From the NCBI GenBank assembly GCA_947476925.1, contig CANJSF010000017.1, forward strand, positions 21,796 to 85,795: DNA of 64,000 nucleotides, written 5' to 3'. The notes beneath the pieces are model-generated. The model was not told where the DNA came from. It ran no database searches and saw only the letters and a list, made by a program, of their open reading frames with translations. Shown here one piece after another: positions 9,327 to 18,296 of the stretch. Both the position numbers and the translations under genes were made by a program. Source of the stretch: Rhodospirillaceae bacterium. Lineage in GTDB: Bacteria; Pseudomonadota; Alphaproteobacteria; Rhodospirillales; Rhodospirillaceae. Numbering within the stretch: the stretch's first letter is position 1; each line of letters starts with the position of its first letter.

Positions 9327-10154
9327 CTACGCGATTTTAGCTTCGACGCTGCGGGCGGCGTCTTTGAAGATCGGCACGAATTTCTCTTCTAGCTGCTTTT
9401 TAGTCAGCACCGAGGAGAAGAAGCGCATGGTCAGGCAGCCAGCCACTTTATTCGTGTGCATGATGGGAATGGCGATGGCGGCGGTTCGCTTAAGGCCGGT
9501 GCTGTGCGAGTAGGCCGAGAAAAAGGAATAGCCCTTTTCAATAATCGAGGGCATGGCGGCACGGAATGCAGCGAGCTGCGCGCTGGTGCCGCGGAGTTTT
9601 TTGTAAGGGTCGGCCATGCTTGAGGCGATCAGGTTCTCCCGCACATCGGGCGTGCTAAACGCGAGATAGGCATAGCCTGCCGCTGTGGCCAGCAGGGGCG
9701 ACAACATGCCGGTATTAAACCGCGTCTCGATCATGGGGCTTTCAAAATCGCTGGAGAGACGCATCACCATCGTTGTATCGCGCGGGATAATGAGGCTGAC
9801 GGGCCACACCACATCGCTGGCCAGGGTGGTGATCAGTGATTTGCCGTACTCGTTCACCCAGGCCTGGCCGTCGATACCCTTACTGAGATCAAGGACACGG
9901 CTGGTGAGGAAAAACGCGCCGTGATTATTGCCGCGTTCGACATAACCGAGTTTCATCAGGGTCGAGATAATGCGGTAGGTCGTTGCCCGGGGCAGGTTGG
10001 TCATGGTGGCCAACTGCAATACGGTCGAGCCGTTCTTGGCATTCAGCGCGCTGAGGATTGCAAATGACCTGACGACAGAATTGACGGTATCGGGCCCGGC
10101 GTCGGGCTCGGACCTCGCCAATTTTTTTGCGCTTTTCGTGCCGCGCGCCTTCAC
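9327..10154 (-). CDS. IclR-family transcriptional regulator
   Basis: 275 aa. An N-terminal winged helix-turn-helix (about residues 23-85: NSVVRSFAILSAL, then TNLPRATTYRIISTLMKLGYVER) is followed by the IclR effector-binding domain (LATAAGYAYLAF, the TGLKRTAAIAIPI segment). These proteins act as dimers/tetramers that bind small carboxylic or aromatic ligands; the ligand here cannot be read from sequence. The gene is divergent from the TAT-exported dehydrogenase at 10352, and the 197-base spacer holds a perfect inverted repeat at 10188-10205. It may control the dehydrogenase and itself. The N-terminus is extended and basic (KARGTKSAKKLARSE). Confidence 0.92.
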   Translation of the reverse strand: MKARGTKSAKKLARSEPDAGPDTVNSVVRSFAILSALNAKNGSTVLQLATMTNLPRATTYRIISTLMKLGYVERGNNHGAFFLTSRVLDLSKGIDGQAWVNEYGKSLITTLASDVVWPVSLIIPRDTTMVMRLSSDFESPMIETRFNTGMLSPLLATAAGYAYLAFSTPDVRENLIASSMADPYKKLRGTSAQLAAFRAAMPSIIEKGYSFFSAYSHSTGLKRTAAIAIPIMHTNKVAGCLTMRFFSSVLTKKQLEEKFVPIFKDAARSVEAKIA

Positions 10155-10187
10155 AGCTCCGCTCCGTCAGTTTTGAATATCTCCGCC

Positions 10188-10205
10188 ATGATCTTAGCTG
10201 ATCAT
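10188..10205. promoter_or_regulatory. Inverted repeat, candidate operator between the IclR gene and the SDR gene
   Basis: Perfect 6-6-6 inverted repeat ATGATC-N6-GATCAT in the divergent spacer, 34 bases upstream of the IclR start codon and 147 bases upstream of the SDR start. Its size and place suit an IclR-type dimer site with autoregulation, but there is no direct evidence of binding. Confidence 0.4.
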
Positions 10206-10351
10206 CATTGCGATGGCTAACCCGTCACTTCGGAGGCGACCCCATAATTCGTTAAGCCGCAAGGCGGTCGGAAGGCACTGAACTGTGGGTTGGGCTCGCA
10301 AGCTCGCATATCCCAGTGTAATCTTGCCTCGCATCAATCGGGAGCCATTCC

Positions 10352-11419
10352 ATGAAAACATCCATTCGTCGTCGCCAGGTTTTAGCCGCCGGTTCGGCCT
10401 TGGCCGTCAGCGCTGCGGCCTCGGCGTTCGCTCAAGATCAAGGCAAGCCCGATGCCAAAGCCGACGCCTTACCAGTGCCGGGTGCGGTGCGCAGCTCCTT
10501 CGACAAAAAATCAACCGCCGAGCAAGTCACCAACGGCATTGATATGTCGGGCAAGACGGTGCTGATTACGGGGTGTAACTCAGGCCTGGGGCTTGAAAGC
10601 ATGCGCGTGATGATGCTGCGCGGTGCCAATGTCATCGGCTTGGCGCGCAGTAAGGACAAGGCCGCTGAAGCCATCGCAGCTGTTGCGGCGATGCCGGGCG
10701 TCAAAGGCAAAGGCACACCTGTGGCGTGCGAGTTGTCCGACTTCGAGACCGTTGTGAAAGCCGCCGAGGCAGTTAAAGCGCTCAATACGCCTATTGATGT
10801 GATGATGCTCAACGCCGGCATTATGGCCTTGCAGCAGCCGGAACAAGTCAACGGCATCGAGAAGCATTTCGTGGTCAATCACTTGGGCCACTTTGTCCTT
10901 GCCAATAACCTGATCGACCAAGTGAAGGCCGCCCCGCAGGGCCGCGTAGTGACGGTCAGTTCGCGCGGTTATTTGTGGGCACCGGAAGCGGGGATCGAGT
11001 TCGATAACCTCGATGGCAAGCGCGACTACACCCCTAATAAAATGTACGGCCAATCGAAATTGGCCAATGGCCTGTTCACCCAAGAACTTGCTCGCCGCCT
11101 GGCCGGCACCACGACGACAGCAAACTTCATTCACCCTGGCGTGATTAACACCAACTTGGGTCGCCACTTTCCGTTCTATGTGCGCATCGCCGCCGGGCTG
11201 ATCGGCTGGACGTTCATGAAAACGGTCGAAGAGGGGGCCGCAACCCAAGTGTATGTCGCAGCAGCGCCTGCACTTGCGACGACCAGCGGCTTGTACTTCG
11301 AAGACTGCAACCCGGTGATTCCGCAAACAGCGAACATGCAGAACATGGAGCTTGCAGCAAAACTGTGGGCGAAGTCGGAAGAACTGACGAAAAAATACCT
11401 GCCGGTCGCGCAGGCTTAA
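10352..11419 (+). CDS. TAT-exported short-chain dehydrogenase/reductase
   Basis: 355 aa. The N-terminus has a twin-arginine signal (SIRRRQVLAAGSALAVSAAA, cut near AFA-QD), so the folded protein is probably moved to the periplasm with its cofactor. The mature part is a classical SDR: TGCNSGLG cofactor loop, NAGIMAL, VTVSSRGY and the catalytic Y-x-x-x-K in MYGQSKLANG. The overall pattern resembles retinol-dehydrogenase/WW-oxidoreductase-like SDRs; the substrate is unknown. GGGAG lies 7-8 bases before the ATG. Its stop codon overlaps the stop of the convergent ABC-F gene in the shared TTAA at 11416-11419. Control by the divergent IclR protein is plausible. Confidence 0.9.
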   Translation: MKTSIRRRQVLAAGSALAVSAAASAFAQDQGKPDAKADALPVPGAVRSSFDKKSTAEQVTNGIDMSGKTVLITGCNSGLGLESMRVMMLRGANVIGLARSKDKAAEAIAAVAAMPGVKGKGTPVACELSDFETVVKAAEAVKALNTPIDVMMLNAGIMALQQPEQVNGIEKHFVVNHLGHFVLANNLIDQVKAAPQGRVVTVSSRGYLWAPEAGIEFDNLDGKRDYTPNKMYGQSKLANGLFTQELARRLAGTTTTANFIHPGVINTNLGRHFPFYVRIAAGLIGWTFMKTVEEGAATQVYVAAAPALATTSGLYFEDCNPVIPQTANMQNMELAAKLWAKSEELTKKYLPVAQA

Positions 11420-13224
11420 GCCCCAACCTGCTCGCGCAACAGTTCCAACTCCAGCCATTCTTCTTCGGCCTTGGCCAGTTTGGTCTTGGCTTTTTCCAGC
11501 GCGCTGGCCGTTTTGGCGAAGGCATCGGGGTCGGTCTTGAACAAATTTGGCGTTGCCATTTTGTCTTCAAGCTTGGCGATGTCGGCTTCCAAATTTTCCA
11601 TACGGCCGGGCAAAGTTTCCAGCGCGTGCTTTTCTTTGAAGCTGAGTTTGCGTTTGGGCTGGGGTGCGGTGCTGGGCGTCGAGGGTGTTGATTCTGCGGC
11701 GGGTGTCTCACGCGCAACAGTCTTAGAAGCAATGCCGCTGCCGCGCTGAGCCACCATGTCGGAATATCCGCCCGCATAAACGGCCCATGCGCCCCGGCCT
11801 TCGCTGCACACAATGGACGTGGTCGTGCGGTCGAGGAAATCGCGGTCGTGGCTGACAATCAATACCGTGCCGGCGTAGTCGGCAATCATCTCTTGCAACA
11901 AATCCAGCGTTTCCAAATCTAAATCGTTGGTGGGTTCGTCGAGCACTAGGAAGTTCGATGGCTTGGCCAGGGCGCGCGCCAGCATCAATCGGCCACGCTC
12001 GCCGCCCGAAAGTTTATCGACGGTGGTCTTGGCTTGATCGGGTGTGAACAGAAAATCTTTCATGTAGCCAATGACGTGGCGCTTGGTGTCGCCCACTTGC
12101 ACGAAGTCGGCGCGCTCACCGGCCAGCGCTTCTTTCAGCGTCCACGCCGGGTTCAGCAATTCGCGCTTTTGGTCCAGCGTCACCATTTGCAAGTTTTGCG
12201 CGACTTTAATTTTGCCGCTATCGGGCGCCAACGTACCGGTGAGTATATTCAGCAGCGTGGTTTTACCTGCACCATTGGGGCCGACCAAACCAATGCGATC
12301 ACCGCGCGCGACTTTTATTGATAGGTTTTTGATCACGACGTTATCGCCGTAGACCTTGGAAATCTCTTCGGCGTTGCTCACTAACTTCGCCGATGTATCG
12401 GCCTCAGTGACCGTCATGTTCACTGTGCCCTGGTAACGGCGGGTGTCTTTGCGTTCTTGCCGCAGGCCTTGCAAATTGGCCATGCGTTTGACATTTCGTT
12501 TGCGACGGCCCGACACGCCGTAACGCACCCAATCTTCCTCGCGCACAATCTGGCGGTCGAGTTTGTGGCGCGCGACTTCTTCCTCTTCTAAAAACGTATC
12601 GCGCCAGTCTTCAAATTCGGCGAAGCCTTTCTCTACCGCGCGCGTCGCTCCGCGATCTACCCACACCGTCGAGCGCGTGAGGTTGGACAAAAACCGCCGG
12701 TCGTGGCTGATGATCACAAGCGATGATCGCAAACCGCGAAGTTCTTGCTCGAGCCATTCGATGGCGGGCAAGTCCAAGTGGTTGGTGGGCTCGTCGAGCA
12801 ACAAAATATCGGGCGCGGGGGCTAGAACGCGGGCTAGGGCGGCACGGCGGTTTTCACCGCCTGATAAGTTGGCCGGGTTTTCCTCGCCGGTCATGCCCAG
12901 TTGGTCGAGCAAGTATGCCGCGCGGTAGGGCTCGTCGTGCTCGCCCAAACCGGCTTCCACATAGGCCAACGTGGTGGCAAAGCCCGACAGGTCGGGTTCC
13001 TGCGGCAAATAGCGGATCGACACGCCCTGGCGCACAATGCGCTCGGCGCTGTCGGCTTCCAGCAGCCCGGCGGCGATTTTCAATAACGTCGATTTGCCCG
13101 AGCCATTGCGCCCCACCAGGCCAATGCGCGCGTTCTCGTGCACGGTCAGAGATGCGCCCTCCAGCAGCGGAGCGCCGCCGAAGGTGAGATGAACATCGCT
13201 GAGCTGAAAAAGGGGTGCGGCCAT
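11416..13224 (-). CDS. uup: ABC-F ATPase, Uup type
   Basis: 602 aa soluble tandem ATPase without membrane segments. Two ABC cassettes are seen: Walker A GRNGSGKST and GPNGAGKTT, signatures LSGGE (twice), Walker B LLLDEPTNHLDL and LVLDEPTNDLDL. The linker between them is the arginine/lysine-rich Uup type (RRKRNVKRMANLQGLRQER). A Pro/Thr/Ser linker and a C-terminal coiled coil (about 525-602: KLSFKEKHALETLPGRM onward) match Uup. The family acts on ribosomes, and Uup has also been tied to DNA replication/branch migration. It is convergent with the SDR gene. A second ABC-F of a different subfamily is at 51210. Confidence 0.9.
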   Translation of the reverse strand: MAAPLFQLSDVHLTFGGAPLLEGASLTVHENARIGLVGRNGSGKSTLLKIAAGLLEADSAERIVRQGVSIRYLPQEPDLSGFATTLAYVEAGLGEHDEPYRAAYLLDQLGMTGEENPANLSGGENRRAALARVLAPAPDILLLDEPTNHLDLPAIEWLEQELRGLRSSLVIISHDRRFLSNLTRSTVWVDRGATRAVEKGFAEFEDWRDTFLEEEEVARHKLDRQIVREEDWVRYGVSGRRKRNVKRMANLQGLRQERKDTRRYQGTVNMTVTEADTSAKLVSNAEEISKVYGDNVVIKNLSIKVARGDRIGLVGPNGAGKTTLLNILTGTLAPDSGKIKVAQNLQMVTLDQKRELLNPAWTLKEALAGERADFVQVGDTKRHVIGYMKDFLFTPDQAKTTVDKLSGGERGRLMLARALAKPSNFLVLDEPTNDLDLETLDLLQEMIADYAGTVLIVSHDRDFLDRTTTSIVCSEGRGAWAVYAGGYSDMVAQRGSGIASKTVARETPAAESTPSTPSTAPQPKRKLSFKEKHALETLPGRMENLEADIAKLEDKMATPNLFKTDPDAFAKTASALEKAKTKLAKAEEEWLELELLREQVGA

Positions 13225-13412
13225 AAGGCGCGGGTTGTGCAGGATTTGGCAGCCGGGCTCAAGGACAAACGCACGTTCGACTGGGCGGAAGGCCGGGTTG
13301 CGTCGAAATCTTTCGCACGGCTAGATTGGCATCTCGGCCGGTTCCAAAAACGCTGAACGGTTGCAACCCCAGTCCGGGGGCAGGCGTTCATCGGCTGGGG
13401 ATGGCGTAAAGC

Positions 13413-15932
13413 ATGTTCGAATCAAAACCGATGAGGCCCACGACGGCGCTTAAACTTGGCCTTTGGCTGCTTGGGCAGGTGCGCGCTGTGGCCGCGCTGT
13501 CTTTGGCGCTACCTTTGGCGCTACCTTTGGTCGTTGGCAGCATCACCAACGTTCACGCCGCTTACGACATCGATACGCTCGGTGTGCCGAAGTTCGTCAA
13601 CACCGTCTACATCGACCTGGCGAAGATCACGCGCATTTCCAAATTCCGATCTTATGTTGGGCACGACTATTCCGATCAGCGCCAATTCGGCAATGATGGC
13701 GTCAAGGATTCCAGAAATCGCGCTGAAGTCTGCCGCTCGATGAAGCACTACTTCATCGCGCCCGATGCGTCGTTCAATATCTATTCGCCAGTTACAGGTA
13801 AGGTCGCCAACGTCACCGATGAATTCCTGGGCCAACAAATCGAAATTCAATCCGACGCTTATCCCGATTTCCGCTTCATTATTTTTCACGTCGCCTTATC
13901 CCCACGGCTCGCCATTGGCGACCAAGTCACCGAAGGACAGCGTTTGGGCACGCACGGCGGTTCTGAAACCTGGTCGGACATGGCCGTTTGGGTGCAAACG
14001 CCCAAGGGCAAGCACCTGATCTCGTACTTCGAGACGCTGACCGACGACGCTTTTGCCGTGTTCAAGGCGCGCGGCATGACTTCGCCCAGTGACGCCATCA
14101 TTCCAAAAGCGCAGCGCGATGCCGAACCCATTCAATGCCCCGGGTTCAGCGGATCAGTCGCGTCCGAATTTTTCAACTTCACGGGCGGCGCTGTAACCCA
14201 AACCATCACATCGCAGGCACTGACGAAGTTATCTTTTAACAACGTCGATGATCCAGCGATTGCGCTAAAACCTGTGGCAACCTCGGGCTTGCCGGTCACG
14301 ATTACGCCACTGACGCCAAAAGTCTGCTCGCTAACCGGCGACCTGGTAACCTTCCGGCGGACAGGTGTTTGCAAAATCACGCTGACTCAAGCCGGTGACG
14401 CCAACACGTTTGCCGCACCATCGGTGTCGCTCAATACTTTCATCATGCCCAAAGGTGTGACGGTCCTTGAACGGCTGCGCCTTGGCGGCATCTTTCCGCC
14501 ATCGTCAAGCGGTCCGCAGTCTTATATTCGTATTTTCAATGAATACTCGCCCGCAGGCACCGTGAGCCTGTCGCTGTTTGACGGCGCGACCGGCCAGACC
14601 GTGGCCACTTGGACAAGCCCGCCCATCGCCACTGGCGCATCGGTCCAATATGGAATTGCCGAGATTGAAAGCGCCGCTGCCGCAGGATTTAAAAGGCCGG
14701 CGGCCTATGGGCTCAGGGTCGAGTCCGATACAAAAATCTTCGGCTACTTGCAACACGTGGTCTTTGACCCGGCTGCCGGAGCGCTGCTGAATTACAGTAC
14801 CTGCGGCACGGGCGTCACAGCCCCCAGGGACCGAGTGATGAATGCTCATACGTCGCGCTTGAGTGACGGATACCCAAGTTCAATTCGGGTCAGCAACTAC
14901 GGCTCCTCGGCGCAAGGTATGCAGCCGCGCATTGTGGACGCGGCCACAGGAACCTTACTCGGGTTTTATCTCGGGACGGCCATTCCGCCGAATGCCGTAC
15001 AGCAGATCGATATTGATTCGATCGAGTCCAGCGTGACGCCGCCTGGTTCAAGCACGAAAATCAAGATCACGCCCGGCCCATCGACCTATCACTATAATTT
15101 CAGCGATGACGGGATTCTCAATAACTTTCGTGGGCAGGGTTACTATCAACACCTCGTGACGAGCAAAAAGTCTGGCGTGATATCCGACATGACGACCGCC
15201 TGCGTTTTATACGGTCAGTTGCCGAGCACGACAGTGCCACTGCTGCTGCGCAGTGCGTCGTTGTTTTCGGGCAGCCAAACTACAGCTCAGTCCTTTCTCA
15301 GATTCTATAATTCCGGCAGCACGACCGGCCCAGTAAGTGTCACACTTTACGATGCCAAGACCGGCCAGGCGTTCGGGCCGTGGGTCAGCCCAAACATTCC
15401 GGCGGGCAGCCAGCAGCAATATTCCGTAGCCGCCATTGAAAGCGCGTTGGCGCTGGCCGGCCGCGACAGTTACGGCCTGTCGGTGCAGACCGACATTGAT
15501 GGATCTTTCCAGCATGTGGTGTGGCGCGCGCCCGATGGCGCGATTTCAAATCTCAGCACATGCGCAGAGTCCGTGACCGTCGACCCTAAGACGCTGATTG
15601 GTGTGCATTCGTCGACCATGAGCCGGGCCGGATATCCCAGCACGATTATGGTCAATAACACCGCCGATGCGGCGGCCAGTGTTAAACTGACGATCGTCGA
15701 TGCAAACGATGGCAAGGCACTCGGCACCTATACGACCCGCAGCATTCCAGCTAACGGTCAACTTACGCTGGATGTGGCCACGCTCGAGGCCGGCGCGCAG
15801 ATCGCGCCCGGGGCGGCGCTGTTGCATTACATTGTTAAGGCTGAGGAGTCCTTCTCTGGGTTCCTGCAGCACTTGGTCAATAATCAGAGTGCGGGCGTGG
15901 TGACGGATTTATCCGCCGTCTGCATGATGTGA
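13413..15932 (+). CDS. Secreted protein with a degenerate LytM/M23-like domain and a four-unit A-B-A-B repeat
   Basis: 839 aa. A signal peptide (about 1-46, cut near NVHA-AYD) is partly encoded by a tandem repeat of CTTTGGCGCTAC. Residues about 100-215 have an M23 endopeptidase outline (IYSPVTGKVANV, FIIFHVALSPRLAIGDQVTEG, QRLGTHGG). The H-x-H metal motif expected at the end reads SDMAVWV and no H-x-x-x-D is evident, so zinc peptidase activity is unlikely. A linker domain follows (about 240-350). The rest consists of four modules of about 110-125 aa at roughly 352-470, 474-600, 610-725 and 729-839, alternating in type. Each ends in QHVV or QHLV, a gap, and a Cys-containing tail (NYSTC, TTACV, NLSTC, VCMM). 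I do not recognise this repeat. No linked secretion genes are seen. Confidence 0.8.
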   Translation: MFESKPMRPTTALKLGLWLLGQVRAVAALSLALPLALPLVVGSITNVHAAYDIDTLGVPKFVNTVYIDLAKITRISKFRSYVGHDYSDQRQFGNDGVKDSRNRAEVCRSMKHYFIAPDASFNIYSPVTGKVANVTDEFLGQQIEIQSDAYPDFRFIIFHVALSPRLAIGDQVTEGQRLGTHGGSETWSDMAVWVQTPKGKHLISYFETLTDDAFAVFKARGMTSPSDAIIPKAQRDAEPIQCPGFSGSVASEFFNFTGGAVTQTITSQALTKLSFNNVDDPAIALKPVATSGLPVTITPLTPKVCSLTGDLVTFRRTGVCKITLTQAGDANTFAAPSVSLNTFIMPKGVTVLERLRLGGIFPPSSSGPQSYIRIFNEYSPAGTVSLSLFDGATGQTVATWTSPPIATGASVQYGIAEIESAAAAGFKRPAAYGLRVESDTKIFGYLQHVVFDPAAGALLNYSTCGTGVTAPRDRVMNAHTSRLSDGYPSSIRVSNYGSSAQGMQPRIVDAATGTLLGFYLGTAIPPNAVQQIDIDSIESSVTPPGSSTKIKITPGPSTYHYNFSDDGILNNFRGQGYYQHLVTSKKSGVISDMTTACVLYGQLPSTTVPLLLRSASLFSGSQTTAQSFLRFYNSGSTTGPVSVTLYDAKTGQAFGPWVSPNIPAGSQQQYSVAAIESALALAGRDSYGLSVQTDIDGSFQHVVWRAPDGAISNLSTCAESVTVDPKTLIGVHSSTMSRAGYPSTIMVNNTADAAASVKLTIVDANDGKALGTYTTRSIPANGQLTLDVATLEAGAQIAPGAALLHYIVKAEESFSGFLQHLVNNQSAGVVTDLSAVCMM

Positions 15933-15950
15933 GGGCCGACCGCCGACCGC

Positions 15951-16415
15951 TTAGCGCCCCAACGAATCCAACATCCCCTGCAGGATGTAAGCCGCGGCGG
16001 CGCGGTCGACTACTTCGGCGCGGCGTTTGCGTGACATATCGGCCTCAACGGTGAGCATGCGCTGCACAGCGGCGGTGGACAGTCGCTCGTCCCAAAACGT
16101 AATGGGCATCTCGCGGCGTTTGAGCACTTCCTCGGCGAAGGAGCGCGCCGATTGCGCGCGCGGGCCTTCTTGCCCGTTCATCTCTACGGGCAGGCCGATG
16201 ACCAGCCCGCCCACTTGGCGTTCGGCCATAATCGTTTCCAGCGCGGCGTAGTCTTGGCTGAATTTTTTGCGGGCGATTGTGGTGATGGGCGAGGCGATCA
16301 TCAGGCTAATGTCCGAGATGGCCACGCCGATGGTCTTGGTGCCCAGGTCCAGCCCCAAAACGGCCTGTCCGCGGGCTAGTTTTTCCTTGATTTCCGTGGG
16401 CTTGCAGATCGCCAT
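15951..16415 (-). CDS. ruvX: Putative pre-16S rRNA nuclease / Holliday junction resolvase-like YqgF (RuvX)
   Basis: RNase H-fold protein needed for 16S rRNA 5'-end maturation. The signature GLDLGTKTIGVAISD holds the first catalytic Asp. VIGLPVEMNGQEGPRA and the late motif FWDERLST supply the other acidic residues. Family length is about 140-160 aa. I chose the ATG at 16415 (MAICKPTEIKEKL, 154 aa) because the family N-terminus usually begins just before the LGLDLGTK strand. An in-frame ATG at 16448 would add 11 residues. It is divergent from gatC. Confidence 0.93.
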   Translation of the reverse strand: MAICKPTEIKEKLARGQAVLGLDLGTKTIGVAISDISLMIASPITTIARKKFSQDYAALETIMAERQVGGLVIGLPVEMNGQEGPRAQSARSFAEEVLKRREMPITFWDERLSTAAVQRMLTVEADMSRKRRAEVVDRAAAAYILQGMLDSLGR

Positions 16416-16531
16416 GGTGGATGTTACGAACGCAGCCTTCCCTTGCATTTCTGCGGGCTTCCGGGGCCTTTTTCAAGGGGCCCAGGGTGGCCGCAGTCGA
16501 CGAGAGCCATAGCCCGCGAGATCAATAAACC

Positions 16532-16819
16532 ATGTCCCTTGATAAAGCCACCGTTCGGCGTATCGCCCATTTAGCGCGCATCGACGTGCCCGAGGCCGAC
16601 CTTGACCCCATGGTCAAGGAACTAACCGGCATTATGAATTGGATCGAGCAGCTGAAAGAAGTGAATACCGACGCCGTGGCCCCCATGACCGGCGGCACGG
16701 ATATGAAACTCGCTTGGCGTAAAGATGCCGTCACCGATGGCGCGCAGCCCGAAAAAGTTTTGTCCAATGCGCCCGATAAGCATGACAGCTTTTTCTCGGT
16801 CCCGAAGGTTGTGGAGTAA
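16532..16819 (+). CDS. gatC: Asp-tRNA(Asn)/Glu-tRNA(Gln) amidotransferase subunit C
   Basis: 95 aa, usual length. Small belt-like subunit that wraps around GatA and stabilises the GatCAB complex, which amidates mischarged Glu-tRNA(Gln) and/or Asp-tRNA(Asn). Recognised by [20 protein letters not shown] at the N-terminus and the conserved [18 protein letters not shown] end. First gene of the gatC-gatA-gatB operon, 5 bases before gatA. Confidence 0.96.
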   Translation: MSLDKATVRRIAHLARIDVPEADLDPMVKELTGIMNWIEQLKEVNTDAVAPMTGGTDMKLAWRKDAVTDGAQPEKVLSNAPDKHDSFFSVPKVVE

Positions 16820-16824
16820 GCGCC

Positions 16825-18294
16825 ATGACCGACCTGACACGTTTCACAATCGCCAGCGCACGCGAACACTTGCGCAAAAAAGATTTCACCGCGCTGGAAC
16901 TGACCGATGCTCACATTGCGGCGATGGAAAGCAATCGTCACCTTAATGCATTTATTACCGAAACGGCCGACCTCGCGCGCGAACGTGCCAAGGAATCCGA
17001 TTTCCGAATTAAGAACGGCGATGCGCTGCCGCTTGATGGCATTCCGCTGGGCATTAAAGATTTATTCTGCACCGAGGGTGTGCAAACCACCGCTGGGTCG
17101 CACATTTTGAAAGGCTTCCGTCCTAACTACGAAAGCACCGTGTCACAGAAATTGCGCGACGCGGGATCGGTGATGCTGGGCAAACTGAACCTCGATGAGT
17201 TCGCCATGGGCTCGTCGAACATGACCAGCTATTACGGCGACGTGATCAATCCGTGGAAAGCCCGCGGCCATTCGGCTGACTTAGTTCCTGGCGGCTCATC
17301 GGGCGGTTCAGCCGCCTCAGTTGCGGCCCACTTGGCTATGGGTGCCACCGGCACCGACACGGGTGGGTCGATCCGCCAGCCCGCCGCGTTTTGCGGAATT
17401 GTCGGCGTAAAGCCCACGTACGGGCGCTGTTCGCGCTGGGGTGTCGTGGCGTTTGCCAGTTCGCTCGATCAAGCCGGGCCCATGACACGAACAGTGCGCG
17501 ATGCGGCCATCATGCTCAATGCGATGGTCGGCTTTGACCCCAAAGATTCAACGTCGGCCAATTTGCCAATGCCCGATGTCGAAGCCGCACTGACCAAGGG
17601 TGTGAAGGGCATGAAAATTGGTTTGCCCAAAGAATACCGGCCTGCGGGCCTCAATGCCGAAGTGGGCATGCTGTGGGACAAAGGCGCGCAATGGCTGCGC
17701 GATGCGGGCGCCGAGGTGATCGAGATCGACCTGCCGCATACCAAGTACGCGTTGCCCACATATTATATTGTCGCGCCTGCTGAAGCGTCGTCGAATTTGG
17801 CGCGCTACGATGGTGTGCGTTACGGCCTGCGTGTGCCGGGCAAGTCGCTGGACGATATGTACGCTAAAACGCGCGCCGAGGGTTTTGGCAAGGAAGTGAA
17901 GCGCCGCATTTTAATCGGCACTTACGTTCTGTCGGCCGGATATTACGACGCTTATTACTTGAAAGCGCAGAAAGTGCGTGCGTTGATTGCGCAGGATTTC
18001 GAAAAAGCGTTTGGCAAGGTCGATGCCATTCTGACGCCGACCGCACCCACGGCGGCTTTTGGGCTGAACGACAAAATTGACGACCCTGTGGCCATGTACT
18101 TGAACGATGTGTTCACCGTGCCTGCCTCGCTGGCGGGAATTCCCGGCGCGTCGGTGCCGGCAGGCCTCACCGCTCATGGATTGCCGTTGGGCCTTCAAGT
18201 GCTCACCAAACGTTGGGACGAAGAAACGTTGTTCCGCGTTTGCCAAGTGCTGGAAGACAGCGCCAAGTTCCCTGGCTTGAAAGGGGAGCGCTGA
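16825..18294 (+). CDS. gatA: Asp-tRNA(Asn)/Glu-tRNA(Gln) amidotransferase subunit A
   Basis: 489 aa amidase-signature enzyme that releases ammonia from glutamine for GatB. The Lys-cisSer-Ser triad is visible: Lys78 in IPLGIKDLF, Ser158 in GGSSGGSA and Ser182 in [10 protein letters not shown]. The spacing between the two serines (24 residues) equals that of characterised GatA. ATG at 16825 follows gatC after 5 bases; gatB begins 2 bases after the stop. Confidence 0.97.
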   Translation: MTDLTRFTIASAREHLRKKDFTALELTDAHIAAMESNRHLNAFITETADLARERAKESDFRIKNGDALPLDGIPLGIKDLFCTEGVQTTAGSHILKGFRPNYESTVSQKLRDAGSVMLGKLNLDEFAMGSSNMTSYYGDVINPWKARGHSADLVPGGSSGGSAASVAAHLAMGATGTDTGGSIRQPAAFCGIVGVKPTYGRCSRWGVVAFASSLDQAGPMTRTVRDAAIMLNAMVGFDPKDSTSANLPMPDVEAALTKGVKGMKIGLPKEYRPAGLNAEVGMLWDKGAQWLRDAGAEVIEIDLPHTKYALPTYYIVAPAEASSNLARYDGVRYGLRVPGKSLDDMYAKTRAEGFGKEVKRRILIGTYVLSAGYYDAYYLKAQKVRALIAQDFEKAFGKVDAILTPTAPTAAFGLNDKIDDPVAMYLNDVFTVPASLAGIPGASVPAGLTAHGLPLGLQVLTKRWDEETLFRVCQVLEDSAKFPGLKGER

Positions 18295-18296
18295 TC

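Noticed and set aside
10580..11458. Minus-strand frame of 292 codons opposite the TAT-exported SDR
   Set aside because: The SDR motifs and TAT signal on the plus strand are clear; the antisense frame has no domain and is His/Arg-rich.
18213..18296. Upstream extension of gatB
   Set aside because: Lies within gatA and encodes non-family sequence; the ATG at 18297 has a Shine-Dalgarno and matches GatB.
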